Below the pieces are notes generated by a model. The model was not told the origin of the DNA. It saw nothing but the letters and a program-made list of their open reading frames with translations, and ran no database searches. From positions 682,001 to 746,000 of the forward strand of contig JAWKNO010000001.1 of NCBI GenBank assembly GCA_041391665.1: a DNA stretch of 64,000 bases. The letters are read 5' to 3'. The position numbers and the translations under genes are program-made. Below are positions 8,482-17,575 of this stretch, piece after piece; position 1 is the stretch's first letter, and each line of letters begins with the position of its first letter. The DNA is from Bacteroidia bacterium. Lineage in GTDB: Bacteria > Bacteroidota > Bacteroidia > J057.

Positions 8482-8964
8482 ATGGGACTGGTACGATCAC
8501 CTATATTTTTACTTCTGCTGATTTTTATTGCGCTTGTCGTGGTTTTGTTTCGCTATAGGAAACATTCCCGGGGAATCATGCAAAATATCAGAAATCAGTT
8601 TCAGGAAATTGAGTCGATGTATGAGTCGCTGGTGAAAAAACGACTTTCGCTTAGTATTCTGGAAGACCGAAATCCCGAAAAAGAAAAAAAAGCTATTGCC
8701 GAAGAAGTGATGGCGATACTGCGTCCCGAAATCCAACTGCTGATCGCGCATATCCAAACGCAGGTAGTGCCGGATGCAAAACTGGGGTATTCTCCCCGTT
8801 ATTTTCGGCTGGCAAAAAGCCTGGCAGAAAACATGGTGCAAAGAGGATCGGGGCAGGAAATTTCTTTATCTGAAATCGAAGGATTTTTTAAAGCTTTTGA
8901 AGAAGGTGTACAGGCCGATATTTCCCGCCGGATTATTGACCTGAAGACAGAAGCCCGGTTGTAA
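8482..8964 (+). CDS. Small membrane-anchored helical protein, unknown function
   Basis: The 160 residues start with a single hydrophobic helix (about residues 7-23, IFLLLLIFIALVVVLF) followed by basic residues RYRKHSR, predicting an N-terminal anchor with the soluble part in the cytoplasm. The remainder is highly charged and helical, with heptad-like segments around NIRNQFQEIESMYESLVKK and a second helical part after 95. No known family is recognised. It follows the degenerate AAA+ gene closely on the same strand, so a functional link is possible but not shown. Confidence 0.6.
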   Translation: MGLVRSPIFLLLLIFIALVVVLFRYRKHSRGIMQNIRNQFQEIESMYESLVKKRLSLSILEDRNPEKEKKAIAEEVMAILRPEIQLLIAHIQTQVVPDAKLGYSPRYFRLAKSLAENMVQRGSGQEISLSEIEGFFKAFEEGVQADISRRIIDLKTEARL

Positions 8965-8991
8965 TTTTTCCGAAATCTTATTCTCATCCCT

Positions 8992-9897
8992 GTGAAAAAT
9001 ATTTTTTTACTTTTTTTAATATCTGCCTGTAGTTCAGGTATTTCCAATCAATCTGAATCTATGCATACGCTCGATATTCAGGGGCATCGCGGCTGTCGCG
9101 GTCTGATGCCCGAAAACACGATTCCCGGATTTCTCCGCGCAATTGATCTTGGGGTAAACACCCTCGAGATGGACGCAGTCATTACCAAAGATGGGCAGGT
9201 GGTTCTTTCCCATGAGCCATTTTTCAACCACGAAATCAGCCTTAAGCCCAATGGGGAGGAAATTTTGGAAGAAGAAGAAAGAAGCCATAATATTTTTGAA
9301 ATGACCTGGGAGGAAGTGCAGCTATATGATTGCGGCACAAAAATTCATCCCCGTTTCCCCAATCAGCAGAAAATGGCTGTTTCAAAACCGCTGTTGAAAG
9401 ACGTCATAACCGCGGCAGAGAATTATGCAAGAGGGAAAGGTGTGGCTCCTTTAATGTACAATATCGAAACGAAATGTACGCCAGCAACAGATAACATTTT
9501 TCACCCGGAGCCAGAGGTGTTTGCCCGCCTGCTTATGGAGGTTGTCAATGAAGGCGGAATAGCGGAAAGAGCCACCATTCAGTCTTTTGATGTGCGGACA
9601 TTGCAGATTATCCATAGAGATTTTCCCAATCAGAGCCTTGCACTGCTGGTCGAAAATAAAGAAACTCCGGAGTGGAATCTTTCTCAGCTGGGATTTGTGC
9701 CAACTATTTACAGCCCTGATTTTCTATTAGTAGATGACAATCTGATGGATTTTGTCCACGAAAAAGGAATGAAAATCATTCCCTGGACATTAAATGAAAA
9801 CCCCGACATCCAGCGCATGCTCGATATCGGGGTAGATGGAATTATCTCAGATTACCCTGACCGCGTTATTGCTTTGGTTTCGGACGAAACTCCATAA
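8992..9897 (+). CDS. Glycerophosphodiester phosphodiesterase lipoprotein
   Basis: GDPD family: hydrolyses glycerophosphodiesters to glycerol-3-phosphate and an alcohol, using a metal in a TIM barrel. Start is GTG; MKNIFLLFLISAC gives a lipoprotein signal with the lipid-bearing cysteine at 13. The motif GHRGCRGLMPENT (31-43) supplies the first catalytic histidine, and NTLEMDAVITKDGQVVLSHEP the acidic metal ligands and second histidine. GVDGIISDYPD near the end is the family's closing strand. It should act in the periplasm or at the outer membrane on lipid-derived substrates. It converges with the next gene and overlaps it by 32 bases. Confidence 0.92.
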   Translation: MKNIFLLFLISACSSGISNQSESMHTLDIQGHRGCRGLMPENTIPGFLRAIDLGVNTLEMDAVITKDGQVVLSHEPFFNHEISLKPNGEEILEEEERSHNIFEMTWEEVQLYDCGTKIHPRFPNQQKMAVSKPLLKDVITAAENYARGKGVAPLMYNIETKCTPATDNIFHPEPEVFARLLMEVVNEGGIAERATIQSFDVRTLQIIHRDFPNQSLALLVENKETPEWNLSQLGFVPTIYSPDFLLVDDNLMDFVHEKGMKIIPWTLNENPDIQRMLDIGVDGIISDYPDRVIALVSDETP

Positions 9898-12382
9898 AAA
9901 GTATTCCCGCAAATCCCAGCAACAGTAGGATCGAAGAAATCAGCGAGATCGTATTTCCGGTGGTAAAGGATTTGGGTTCAAATTTGAACTCAATCTTGTG
10001 CTCCCCGGCAGGAATCCGCAGTCCCCGGAGGATATAGTCTGCCCGGAAATGAGGCACTTCCTCATTATCGATATAGGCTTTCCAGCCTTTGCCGTCGTTG
10101 TAATAAACCTCCGAAAAAATACCCACCGCTTCAACAGGCGTATTGGCCTGATAGGTCAGGTGGTTGGGTTTGAAATCAGTAAGTACGATTCTTCCGCTAT
10201 TATTGCCGGTTGGGGTAAATCCTTCAAATTGTTTTTTGAACCTGCCATTTTCAATCACCTGATCTACAAAAGCTGTGGTACGCGGGTTAAAATTGGTAAG
10301 TGCAGCAATTTCCTCGTCAGGTGTATTGACAAACTGTACTTCCTGCACAAACCATGCATTACCCATTGCGGCGGGATTTAGCAGCGGTTGTTTTTGTGGA
10401 TCAAACATAAAATACCGGGTATTGAGCATATTGAAAATCTCCAGCCCCGCCAGTCCGGCGCGGAAAGCCGAGTCTGTCGGCTGAGATTGCAGCAGGGTGT
10501 ACATATCCTGCATTTCTCTGGACAGATGGCGATCTATCATATCCTGATACCGGCGCAATTTGGCAGCATGATATCCACCTACGGATTTGTGAAAATAGGA
10601 GGTTTTTGCGTCGTTGAAAGGCCCGTCCGGCGCGTTGAAATTAAACACCCGGAAGTTGGGGTCTTTATCCTGAAGAATATAATTATTGACAGGTTGGGGC
10701 GCAAAATTGCTTTCGTATTTGCGTTTGGTGATATAGTCGCCATCGTTGAGGTAGCGATAGGCGACGGGTGCCATATCCAGAAGGATGAGGCCTGCAAGAA
10801 CAGCCTGAAGAACCGTTTTATTGATTGTATCGCGAAGGTATAGCCACAACACAGCGCCGGCGGCGAGGATAAAACCGAAAGCTCTGAATGCGTCAGAGAC
10901 AAGCATGGATTTTCTCACATCGTGGAGAATATCGAGGATTTGGCTATACCTTTCGAGGTCTGAGGGGCGCTCGAAAGCCATCATCTGTGCGCCGATGGTA
11001 GCCAGTAACAATGCAATTCCCCCTGTAACGCCAGCGGCGATATATAGAGACTTATTTAGCGAAGCGACGGGTATCCCCTCTTCTTTGGCTTCCATGAGCT
11101 TGGAGAGCCCCAAAATGGCCAGAAAAGGCATGGTAAATTCGACGATGACCAGACACATCGATACCGCCCTGAATTTGTTGTAGCCCGGGAAAAAGTCAAA
11201 CATCAGGTAATTAAACCCGGCAAAAAATCGTCCCCATGAGAGCATAAGAAATAGGGCAGTAGCTGCTGTGAGCCACCATTTGATTTTGCCCGGGACGAGA
11301 ATCAGGCCAAGTACAAACAGGAAGCAGATAATGGCACCGACATAAACAGGGCCGGAGGTGCTGGGCTGGTCTCCCCAGTAAGTGGGCAGCATCAGGTCAT
11401 TGGTTTTAAACATACGCTCCAACTCGCGGTCTTCCACTTTTGTTCCGGAAGCGCCGCCATAGATATCGGGGATGAGGAGGGTTAATGATTCACTTACCCC
11501 ATAGCTCCAGTTGAAAGCGTATTCTTTTTCCAGCCCGGCCTTTGCCTTTCCTTCATTTTCCGATTTGAGTACGGCTTTACCGCGCATGGTTTCGGCGGCA
11601 TATTCGGCAGTTGTCATGAGACGGCCAGCATTGGGGCCGATAGCAAAAAGCGCAGCAATAAGCAGGGCACCGGAAGCTTTGGCGAAGGCCGGCAGTTCTT
11701 TGTTGCGGATGGCATCGACGAGAAAAGCGATGCCCAGCATACCGATGACAATGGCCAGGTAATACGTAATCTGGTAGTGATTGACGGTAAGTTCGAGGGC
11801 AAGAAAAAACGCCGTGATTGCTGCTCCAAGCAGAGGTTTTCCCCGGTAAGCCATGAGCACACCGGCGATGACAGGTGCCATATAAGCGATAGCATTGGCT
11901 TTAGAGGTATGCCCGGCTGTGAGGATGATAAAGAAGTAGGAGGAGAAGGCAAAAGCCGCAGCGCCTATTCCTGAAAGCCAGGGATTGATCCGCATGGAGG
12001 CGAGCAGAAAGTAAAACCCCAGAAAATAGAGGAGTACATAATTGGCGGGGCGGGGGAGGCCCAGCCAGAAAATTTTATTGATAGTGGAGAAAAAATTGCC
12101 GGAAAACTGGGTGCTGGTCTGGTAAGCGGGCATACCACTAAATAGGGTGCTGACCCAGAGCGCTTCTTCCCCGGTTTGTGCCCGGAAGTCCTGGGTTTCT
12201 TTGGCCATTCCCTGGAAGTGGATGATATCATGCCAGTTGAGCATTTTCCCTTCAAAGAAGAGCGGTTTGAAGAATACCAGCACGATAAGCAGGAATGCGA
12301 AAATGATGCCTGCGTGTGTCAGTAGTTGCTTTTGCCAGCTATTGGAGGCAGATAGTTCTGCAGTTTGCTTCGATTTTGCCAT
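9866..12382 (-). CDS. YfhO-family multispanning membrane protein
   Basis: Large polytopic protein of about 838 residues. I chose the start MAKSKQTAEL, because the 17 upstream residues of the longest frame include a hydrophobic run before a hydrophilic one and look non-coding. Features are GKMLNWHDIIHFQGMAKE after the first helix, a dozen or so hydrophobic helices to about residue 560, then a soluble periplasmic domain with NFNPRTTAFVDQ, YHNDGKGW-like YYNDGKGWKAYID and a last helix. This fits YfhO/DUF6044-like proteins, relatives of GT-C glycosyltransferases linked to decoration of lipoteichoic acid in Firmicutes; the substrate in Bacteroidota is unknown. A perfect palindrome lies upstream. 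Confidence 0.85.
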   Translation of the reverse strand: MAKSKQTAELSASNSWQKQLLTHAGIIFAFLLIVLVFFKPLFFEGKMLNWHDIIHFQGMAKETQDFRAQTGEEALWVSTLFSGMPAYQTSTQFSGNFFSTINKIFWLGLPRPANYVLLYFLGFYFLLASMRINPWLSGIGAAAFAFSSYFFIILTAGHTSKANAIAYMAPVIAGVLMAYRGKPLLGAAITAFFLALELTVNHYQITYYLAIVIGMLGIAFLVDAIRNKELPAFAKASGALLIAALFAIGPNAGRLMTTAEYAAETMRGKAVLKSENEGKAKAGLEKEYAFNWSYGVSESLTLLIPDIYGGASGTKVEDRELERMFKTNDLMLPTYWGDQPSTSGPVYVGAIICFLFVLGLILVPGKIKWWLTAATALFLMLSWGRFFAGFNYLMFDFFPGYNKFRAVSMCLVIVEFTMPFLAILGLSKLMEAKEEGIPVASLNKSLYIAAGVTGGIALLLATIGAQMMAFERPSDLERYSQILDILHDVRKSMLVSDAFRAFGFILAAGAVLWLYLRDTINKTVLQAVLAGLILLDMAPVAYRYLNDGDYITKRKYESNFAPQPVNNYILQDKDPNFRVFNFNAPDGPFNDAKTSYFHKSVGGYHAAKLRRYQDMIDRHLSREMQDMYTLLQSQPTDSAFRAGLAGLEIFNMLNTRYFMFDPQKQPLLNPAAMGNAWFVQEVQFVNTPDEEIAALTNFNPRTTAFVDQVIENGRFKKQFEGFTPTGNNSGRIVLTDFKPNHLTYQANTPVEAVGIFSEVYYNDGKGWKAYIDNEEVPHFRADYILRGLRIPAGEHKIEFKFEPKSFTTGNTISLISSILLLLGFAGILFMEFRPKPKQ

Positions 12383-12427
12383 GACGAATAATGTAATTAC
12401 GGTGTAAACTAATACCGTATTGGCATG

Positions 12428-12443
12428 GATCAAAATTTTGATC
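12428..12443. promoter_or_regulatory. Perfect 16-bp palindrome upstream of the YfhO gene
   Basis: GATCAAAATTTTGATC is fully self-complementary and sits 46-61 bases upstream of the chosen YfhO start codon, in a non-coding gap. A dimeric regulator site is a natural reading, but nothing in the window identifies the regulator. A small cruciform or chance event remains possible. Confidence 0.4.
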
Positions 12444-12597
12444 TTATTTTCATTTAGTTGGGGTTCTTGGCATGCTGGAAGAACTTAGTCATTTAGCTCA
12501 GGATGACGTTCTTGGCCGGAAACTTCAGGATATTGAATTACTGAAAGGCAAGCGATCTGTGTGATGAAGGAAATTCAGGTTGTCGCGGACTGGTGCC

Positions 12598-13476
12598 TCA
12601 CTCCTCCTCCAGCAACTTCATCAAATAATCTCCATAACCGCTTTTGATCAGGGGCTCGGCGATCTTACGGAGTTGCTGGTCGTCAATAAAACCCATTCGC
12701 CAGGCCTGCTCTTCAATACAGCCGATTTTGAGTCCTTGTCTTTTTTCGATGATATGAACAAAACTCCCTGCCTGCATCAGCGATTCATGGGTACCTGTGT
12801 CCAGCCATGCAGTTCCTCTTCCGAGAATGGATACCCGCAGATTCCCCTGTTTGAGGTATATCCGGTTTACATCTGTGATTTCAAGTTCGCCTCTGGGTGA
12901 GGGTTTGAGGTTGGCTGCAATTTCGAGTACCCGGTTGTCGTAAAAATATACGCCCGGCACAGCAAACGAAGATTTGGGGACGGGCGGTTTTTCTTCTATA
13001 CTGATTGCCTGGCCTTCTTTATCAAACTCAATCACACCGTAGGCACTGGGATTTGAGACGTGGTAGGCAAATACCATTCCGCCCCCCTCCGAAGAAATGG
13101 TCTGGCGCGCCTGAAAAAGTGTTTGGGCGAGTTGCTCACCGTAAAAAATATTATCACCCAGGATGAGCGCTGCGTCCTCATTTCCCACAAATTTTTCCCC
13201 GATGATAAATGCCTGAGCCAGCCCTTCGGGTTTTTCCTGAACCGCATATTCAAATGTTACTCCCAGCCTGGTACCATCTCCCAACAACTGGCGGAAAAGC
13301 GGCAGGTCTGATGGGGTGGAGATAATGAGTATTTCCCGAATCCCGGCCGATAAAAGCGTGGAAAGCGGGTAATAGATCATTGGCTTATCATAGACAGGCA
13401 TAAGCTGTTTACTGACCGAAATGGTAAGCGGGTAAAGCCTTGTGCCAGAACCTCCGGCGAGAATAATTCCTTTCAT
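12598..13476 (-). CDS. rfbA: Glucose-1-phosphate thymidylyltransferase
   Basis: Makes dTDP-glucose from dTTP and glucose-1-phosphate, the entry step of dTDP-sugar synthesis. The N-terminus MKGIILAGGSGTRLYPLT is the nucleotidyltransferase signature, followed by SKQLMPVYDKPMIYYP and, later, ALILGDNIFYG. At 292 residues it has the normal RmlA length. It is the last gene of a five-gene minus-strand operon and starts 15 bases after rfbC. rfbB and rfbD, needed to reach dTDP-rhamnose, are not in this window. Confidence 0.97.
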   Translation of the reverse strand: MKGIILAGGSGTRLYPLTISVSKQLMPVYDKPMIYYPLSTLLSAGIREILIISTPSDLPLFRQLLGDGTRLGVTFEYAVQEKPEGLAQAFIIGEKFVGNEDAALILGDNIFYGEQLAQTLFQARQTISSEGGGMVFAYHVSNPSAYGVIEFDKEGQAISIEEKPPVPKSSFAVPGVYFYDNRVLEIAANLKPSPRGELEITDVNRIYLKQGNLRVSILGRGTAWLDTGTHESLMQAGSFVHIIEKRQGLKIGCIEEQAWRMGFIDDQQLRKIAEPLIKSGYGDYLMKLLEEE

Positions 13477-13491
13477 GGCAGGGTTTATTTC

Positions 13492-14043
13492 CTAAAATGG
13501 CGACTCAAACCTGGCAAAAGTGGGGTGCAGTTTGTCTTTGGGTGAAATGACGGGTGGAATATCAGCCCAGGGCAGGCTAAGCTCCGGGTCGTCCCAGGCA
13601 ATTCCGCCTTCGGCTGCTTTGTTGTAAAACTGCGTACACTTGTAGAAAAACAGGCAGGTATCAGAAAGTACCTGAAATCCATGTGCAAAACCTTCGGGTA
13701 CGTACAGCATGGTTTTCTCAGTAGAATCAAGAACTTTTGCATAATGCTGACCGAAGGAAGGCGAGTTTTTTCGCAGGTCAACGACCATATCTAAAACCGA
13801 CCCCTGAAGTGCTGCCACCAATTTTCCCTGGGCAAATGGCGGAGTCTGAAAATGCATTCCCCGTAGTGTACCTTTTACGGAGGAAGAAAAATTGTCCTGA
13901 ACAAAATTGAGATGACCGAGCCCCATTTCTTTGAAGGAATTGTGGTTAAACAATTCCATAAAAAAGCCCCGGTCATCTCCAAAAATATCAGGTTCTATAA
14001 TAATCAAATCCGGAAGACCGGTTTCAATTTTGCGGAACCCCAT
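13492..14043 (-). CDS. rfbC: dTDP-4-dehydrorhamnose 3,5-epimerase
   Basis: Cupin-fold epimerase acting on dTDP-4-keto-6-deoxyglucose. The sequence shows EPDIFGDDRGFFME, TLRGMHFQTPPFAQGKLV with the catalytic histidine at 64, VVDLRKNSPSFG and YVPEGFAHGFQVLSD, all standard for RmlC. The length of 183 is typical. Its first 20 bases overlap the end of the UDP-xylose synthase gene, showing translational coupling within the operon. Confidence 0.97.
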   Translation of the reverse strand: MGFRKIETGLPDLIIIEPDIFGDDRGFFMELFNHNSFKEMGLGHLNFVQDNFSSSVKGTLRGMHFQTPPFAQGKLVAALQGSVLDMVVDLRKNSPSFGQHYAKVLDSTEKTMLYVPEGFAHGFQVLSDTCLFFYKCTQFYNKAAEGGIAWDDPELSLPWADIPPVISPKDKLHPTFARFESPF

Positions 14044-14983
14044 GCAATTGTTTTTTGAAATATTCTAGCGTTGTTGAAAGGCCCGTCCGGCGGCTAACCT
14101 TTGGTTCCCAACCCAGAATCTCGCGGGCAAGCGTGATATCGGGCTGACGGACTTTAGGATCGTCTTGAGGAAGGTCTTCAAAAATGATTTTACTCTTAGA
14201 TCCGGTAAGTTCAATCACTTCTTTGGCGAAATCGAGGATCGATATCTCCGCAGGATTGCCAATATTAACCGGACCCGAATAGTCGCTCATCAGCAGGCGG
14301 AAAATACCTTCTACCAGATCGTCAACATAACAGAAACTCCTGGTCTGACTTCCGTCTCCAAAAACAGTAATATCTTCTCCCCGGAGTGCCTGTCCCATAA
14401 ATGCAGGCAGTGCTCTCCCGTCATCGAGACGCATGCGGGGGCCATAGGTGTTGAAGATTCTGATAATGCGGGTTTCAAGGCCGTGATAACGGTGATATGC
14501 CATCGTCATCGCTTCCATAAACCTTTTGGCTTCGTCATATACTCCGCGATAGCCGATAGGGTTGACATTGCCCCAATAGTCTTCGGTCTGCGGGTGAACC
14601 ATGGGGTCGCCATAAACTTCGGAAGTGCTGGCAATCAGTACCCGGGCACCTTTTTCTTTGGCGAGGCCAAGAATCTTGTGAGTGCCAAGTGCTCCTACTT
14701 TTAATGTCTGAATCGGTAACTTCAGATAATCAATAGGGCTTGCCGGTGAGGCAAAATGAAGGATATAATCGAGATTTCCTTCAACAAAAGTGTAGTTGGT
14801 GACGTCGTGTTTGATATACGTAAATCCTTCCACACCAAATAAATGCGCGATATTAGCAAGGTTTCCGGTAATCAGGTTGTCCATGACGACAACCTCAAAA
14901 CCTTCAGAGAGAAATCGATCACTGAGGTGGGAACCGAGAAACCCGGCTCCCCCTGTGATCAAAACTTTTTGTTTTCTATTCAT
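14024..14983 (-). CDS. UDP-glucuronate decarboxylase (UDP-xylose synthase), SDR family
   Basis: Converts UDP-glucuronate to UDP-xylose using bound NAD+. I chose the start MNRKQKVLITGGAGFLG, whose ATG lies in ATGAATAG so that it overlaps the ugd stop by 8 bases; the longer frame would add 21 residues inside ugd. The Rossmann motif GGAGFLGSHL is at residues 10-19, the catalytic YDEAK pair is present, and GPRMRLDDGRALPAF plus GDGSQTRSFCYVDDLV are diagnostic for UXS enzymes. It stands directly after ugd, whose product is its substrate, so the two form a pathway unit. Confidence 0.93.
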   Translation of the reverse strand: MNRKQKVLITGGAGFLGSHLSDRFLSEGFEVVVMDNLITGNLANIAHLFGVEGFTYIKHDVTNYTFVEGNLDYILHFASPASPIDYLKLPIQTLKVGALGTHKILGLAKEKGARVLIASTSEVYGDPMVHPQTEDYWGNVNPIGYRGVYDEAKRFMEAMTMAYHRYHGLETRIIRIFNTYGPRMRLDDGRALPAFMGQALRGEDITVFGDGSQTRSFCYVDDLVEGIFRLLMSDYSGPVNIGNPAEISILDFAKEVIELTGSKSKIIFEDLPQDDPKVRQPDITLAREILGWEPKVSRRTGLSTTLEYFKKQLHGVPQN

Positions 14984-16316
14984 TCGTAGTGATGGTTTCA
15001 CTGGCGACGACTGACTTGCGGCCAATTGAGTGGTAAGTAAAGCCAAGGCTTTCCATACTTTCTACTTCATATACGTTTCTTCCGTCAAAAATAATTGGTT
15101 TTTTCAAACCAGCTTTAATCTTATCAAAATCAGGAGCGCGGAATTCGTTCCATTCTGTAACCAACAGGAGTGCATCGGCACCGATAGCGGCTTCATACAT
15201 GCTGTGGGTATATTCGATCTGAAGCTGTGGATAATATGTCTGTACAGATTCCATTGCTTCCGGATCATAGGCTTTCACTGAAGCGCCCATTGCCAGCAGT
15301 TTTTCAATGATCACAAGCGCCGGAGCTTCCCGGATATCATCAGTATTAGGTTTGAAGGCAAGCCCCCATACGCCAAAAGTAAGTCCGGAAAGATCAGTAC
15401 CGTAATGAGAGACGACTTTTTCCACCAATAACTCTTTTTGGGTGTAGTTGACCTTCATAACGGCATCCAGAATCTGAAAATTGTAATCGTATTCCTGCGA
15501 AGTTTTGAAAAGCGCAGAAACATCTTTGGGGAAACAGCTGCCTCCGTAACCAACACCGGGGAAAAGGAATCTGCGGCCGATACGTGAGTCAGTACCAATA
15601 CCTTTGCGCACATTGTCCACGTCAGCGCCTACTCTTTCGCAGAGGTTGGCGATTTCGTTCATGAATGAAATCTTGGTTGCGAGGAAAGAGTTTGCTGCGT
15701 ATTTGGTTACTTCGGCACTGCGCTGATCCATAAAAATGATCGGATTTCCCGACATGATAAATGGCTTGTACAGTCTGCGCATAGTTTCAGCAGCGCGCTC
15801 GGTACGGGCACCGATGACAATACGCTCAGGTTTCATGAAATCCTGAACAGCAAATCCTTCACGAAGGAATTCAGGGTTGGAAACAACATCAAATTCCACA
15901 TCGGTACGAGCAGAAATAGCTGCATGAACTTTGTCAGCAGTACCTACCGGAACCGTACTTTTGTTGACCACTACACGGTATTCGGTGAGCAGTTCGCCGA
16001 TATCACCTGCAACACCTAATACATACTTTAAGTCAGCAGAACCGTCTTCCATCGGAGGAGTCGGCAAAGCCAGAAAAATCACTTCTGCGAACTTTACAGC
16101 TTCAGCCAGGGAGTCTGTAAAGGTGAGGCGCCCCTCTTTTGTATTGCGTTCAAAAAGTGTTTCAAGGCCGGGTTCGTAAATCGGGACTTTTCCAGCCCGA
16201 AGTTTCGCTAGTTTGTCCTGATTGTTATCCACGCACAAGACATCATTTCCAGCTTCAGCAAAGCAAGTACCTGATACAAGGCCTACATAGCCTGTTCCAA
16301 CTACGGCAACTTTCAT
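14976..16316 (-). CDS. ugd: UDP-glucose 6-dehydrogenase
   Basis: Oxidises UDP-glucose to UDP-glucuronate in two NAD+-dependent steps. Residues 1-30 are the Rossmann fold (MKVAVVGTGYVGLVSGTCFA), and GVGYGGSCFPKD places the catalytic cysteine at 261. FGVWGLAFKPNTDDIREAP is the C-terminal domain signature. At 446 residues it is complete. It is second in the minus-strand sugar-nucleotide operon, after the aminotransferase gene and overlapping the UDP-xylose synthase start. Confidence 0.97.
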   Translation of the reverse strand: MKVAVVGTGYVGLVSGTCFAEAGNDVLCVDNNQDKLAKLRAGKVPIYEPGLETLFERNTKEGRLTFTDSLAEAVKFAEVIFLALPTPPMEDGSADLKYVLGVAGDIGELLTEYRVVVNKSTVPVGTADKVHAAISARTDVEFDVVSNPEFLREGFAVQDFMKPERIVIGARTERAAETMRRLYKPFIMSGNPIIFMDQRSAEVTKYAANSFLATKISFMNEIANLCERVGADVDNVRKGIGTDSRIGRRFLFPGVGYGGSCFPKDVSALFKTSQEYDYNFQILDAVMKVNYTQKELLVEKVVSHYGTDLSGLTFGVWGLAFKPNTDDIREAPALVIIEKLLAMGASVKAYDPEAMESVQTYYPQLQIEYTHSMYEAAIGADALLLVTEWNEFRAPDFDKIKAGLKKPIIFDGRNVYEVESMESLGFTYHSIGRKSVVASETITTNE

Positions 16317-16362
16317 ATTAGATTACGATTTGAAATATTAAGATGATTTAAAATTTGAATTC

Positions 16363-17517
16363 TTACTCCTGTTTGACCATTGCTGCAATATTTTTCAATG
16401 TTTGAGCAATGTACTCCTGTTGAGCTTTTTCAAGCTCCGTGTGCATGGGAAGGCTGAGCACCTCCTCTGTTAATTGTTCTGTAACAGGGAAATCTCCTTC
16501 CTGAAAGCCGTATTCGCGGTAGGCATCCTGTAGGTGTAAAGCAACAGGGTAATAGACCATGGCAGGGACACCGGCTGCTGCGAGTTCATTTTTGATCCGG
16601 TCTCTTTCTTTCCTGCCTGCAGTAATCCTTAATGTATATTGGTGAAATACATGCGTCGAGCCCGAAGCGCGTTCCGGAACCACCACCGCATGGCAATCTT
16701 TGAGTAGTAAATCATAAGTATCTGCAGCCTGAATACGTGCTGCATTATACGAATCCAGATGTCTCAGCTTTACATCCAGAATGGCTGCCTGAATGGAGTC
16801 GAGACGGCTGTTGACGCCAATTGATTCGTGATAATATTTTTCTTTGGAACCGTGATTGCAGATAACATGTATTTTTTCGGCCAGCTCCGGATTGCTGGTA
16901 AATATCGCTCCGGCATCTCCGTAAGCACCCAGATTTTTGCTGGGATAAAAAGAAGTTGTGCCAATAGCACCCATTGTGCCTGCCATTTTTTCGGTACCAT
17001 CGGAGAACCGGTAAACTGCACCAATGGCCTGGGCATTGTCTTCTACCACCGGAATATTGTGGCGGTTGGCAATTTCCAGAATCGGTTCCATATCTGCACA
17101 TTGTCCAAATAAATGAACCGGTACAATCGCCTTCGTAAGCGGGGTAATCGCAGCCTCCAGTTTTGAAGGATCGAGATTAAATGTACCTGGTTCGACATCG
17201 ATGAATACAGGCTTAGCCTTAAGAAGGGCAATCACTTCAACCGTCGCCACAAAGGTAAAGGGGGAAGTAATCACTTCATCACCGGGTTGTAGATCCAATG
17301 CCATCAGGGCGATCTGAAGCGCATCTGTACCATTGGCACAGGGAATGACATACGGTACACCCAGATATTCTCCGAGATGTTGCTTAAAACGGCCGACAGA
17401 AGGGCCATTGATATATGCCCCGGAATTGAGGACTTCTGAAATTGACAGATCAATTTCTTTTCGGATTTTTTCGTACTGAGTAATGGTGTCAACCATCCGG
17501 ATATCCATATAGGGCAA
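16363..17517 (-). CDS. DegT/DnrJ/EryC1-type sugar aminotransferase
   Basis: PLP enzyme of the family that transaminates nucleotide keto-sugars for surface polysaccharides. The internal-aldimine lysine is at 194 in SFYPSKNLGAYGDAG; other signatures are ANGTDALQIAL, SPFTFVATVE, VHLFGQCADM and VVEDNAQAIGA. The whole pattern is closest to the WbpE/WlbC-type 3-aminosugar enzymes, but the exact substrate cannot be set from sequence. It is the first gene of the operon with ugd, the UDP-xylose synthase gene, rfbC and rfbA. An ATG three codons downstream is an alternative start. Confidence 0.9.
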   Translation of the reverse strand: MPYMDIRMVDTITQYEKIRKEIDLSISEVLNSGAYINGPSVGRFKQHLGEYLGVPYVIPCANGTDALQIALMALDLQPGDEVITSPFTFVATVEVIALLKAKPVFIDVEPGTFNLDPSKLEAAITPLTKAIVPVHLFGQCADMEPILEIANRHNIPVVEDNAQAIGAVYRFSDGTEKMAGTMGAIGTTSFYPSKNLGAYGDAGAIFTSNPELAEKIHVICNHGSKEKYYHESIGVNSRLDSIQAAILDVKLRHLDSYNAARIQAADTYDLLLKDCHAVVVPERASGSTHVFHQYTLRITAGRKERDRIKNELAAAGVPAMVYYPVALHLQDAYREYGFQEGDFPVTEQLTEEVLSLPMHTELEKAQQEYIAQTLKNIAAMVKQE

Positions 17518-17567
17518 ACTTTAATTTTATTCAATAGTTCAAGTGCAGGAATAAGCTGTAAGCTGCA

Positions 17568-17575
17568 CAAATGTA
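17568..17575 (-). promoter_or_regulatory. -7 element of the nucleotide-sugar operon
   Basis: Minus-strand TACATTTG is a perfect TAnnTTTG match 50 bases upstream of the aminotransferase start, leaving a leader of about 45 bases. It is the only perfect match in this direction in the divergent gap. No matching -33 box at good spacing. Confidence 0.45.

Noticed and set aside
9034..12407. Long opposite-strand frames within the GDPD and YfhO genes
   Set aside because: They overlap well-supported genes, carry no known domains and follow the codon pattern of the real strand.
12472..12564. 30-codon ORF (MLEELSHLAQDDVLGRKL...) in the gap between the YfhO gene and rfbA
   Set aside because: Too short, no recognised similarity and no clear start signal. 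It might be a gene remnant but cannot be supported.
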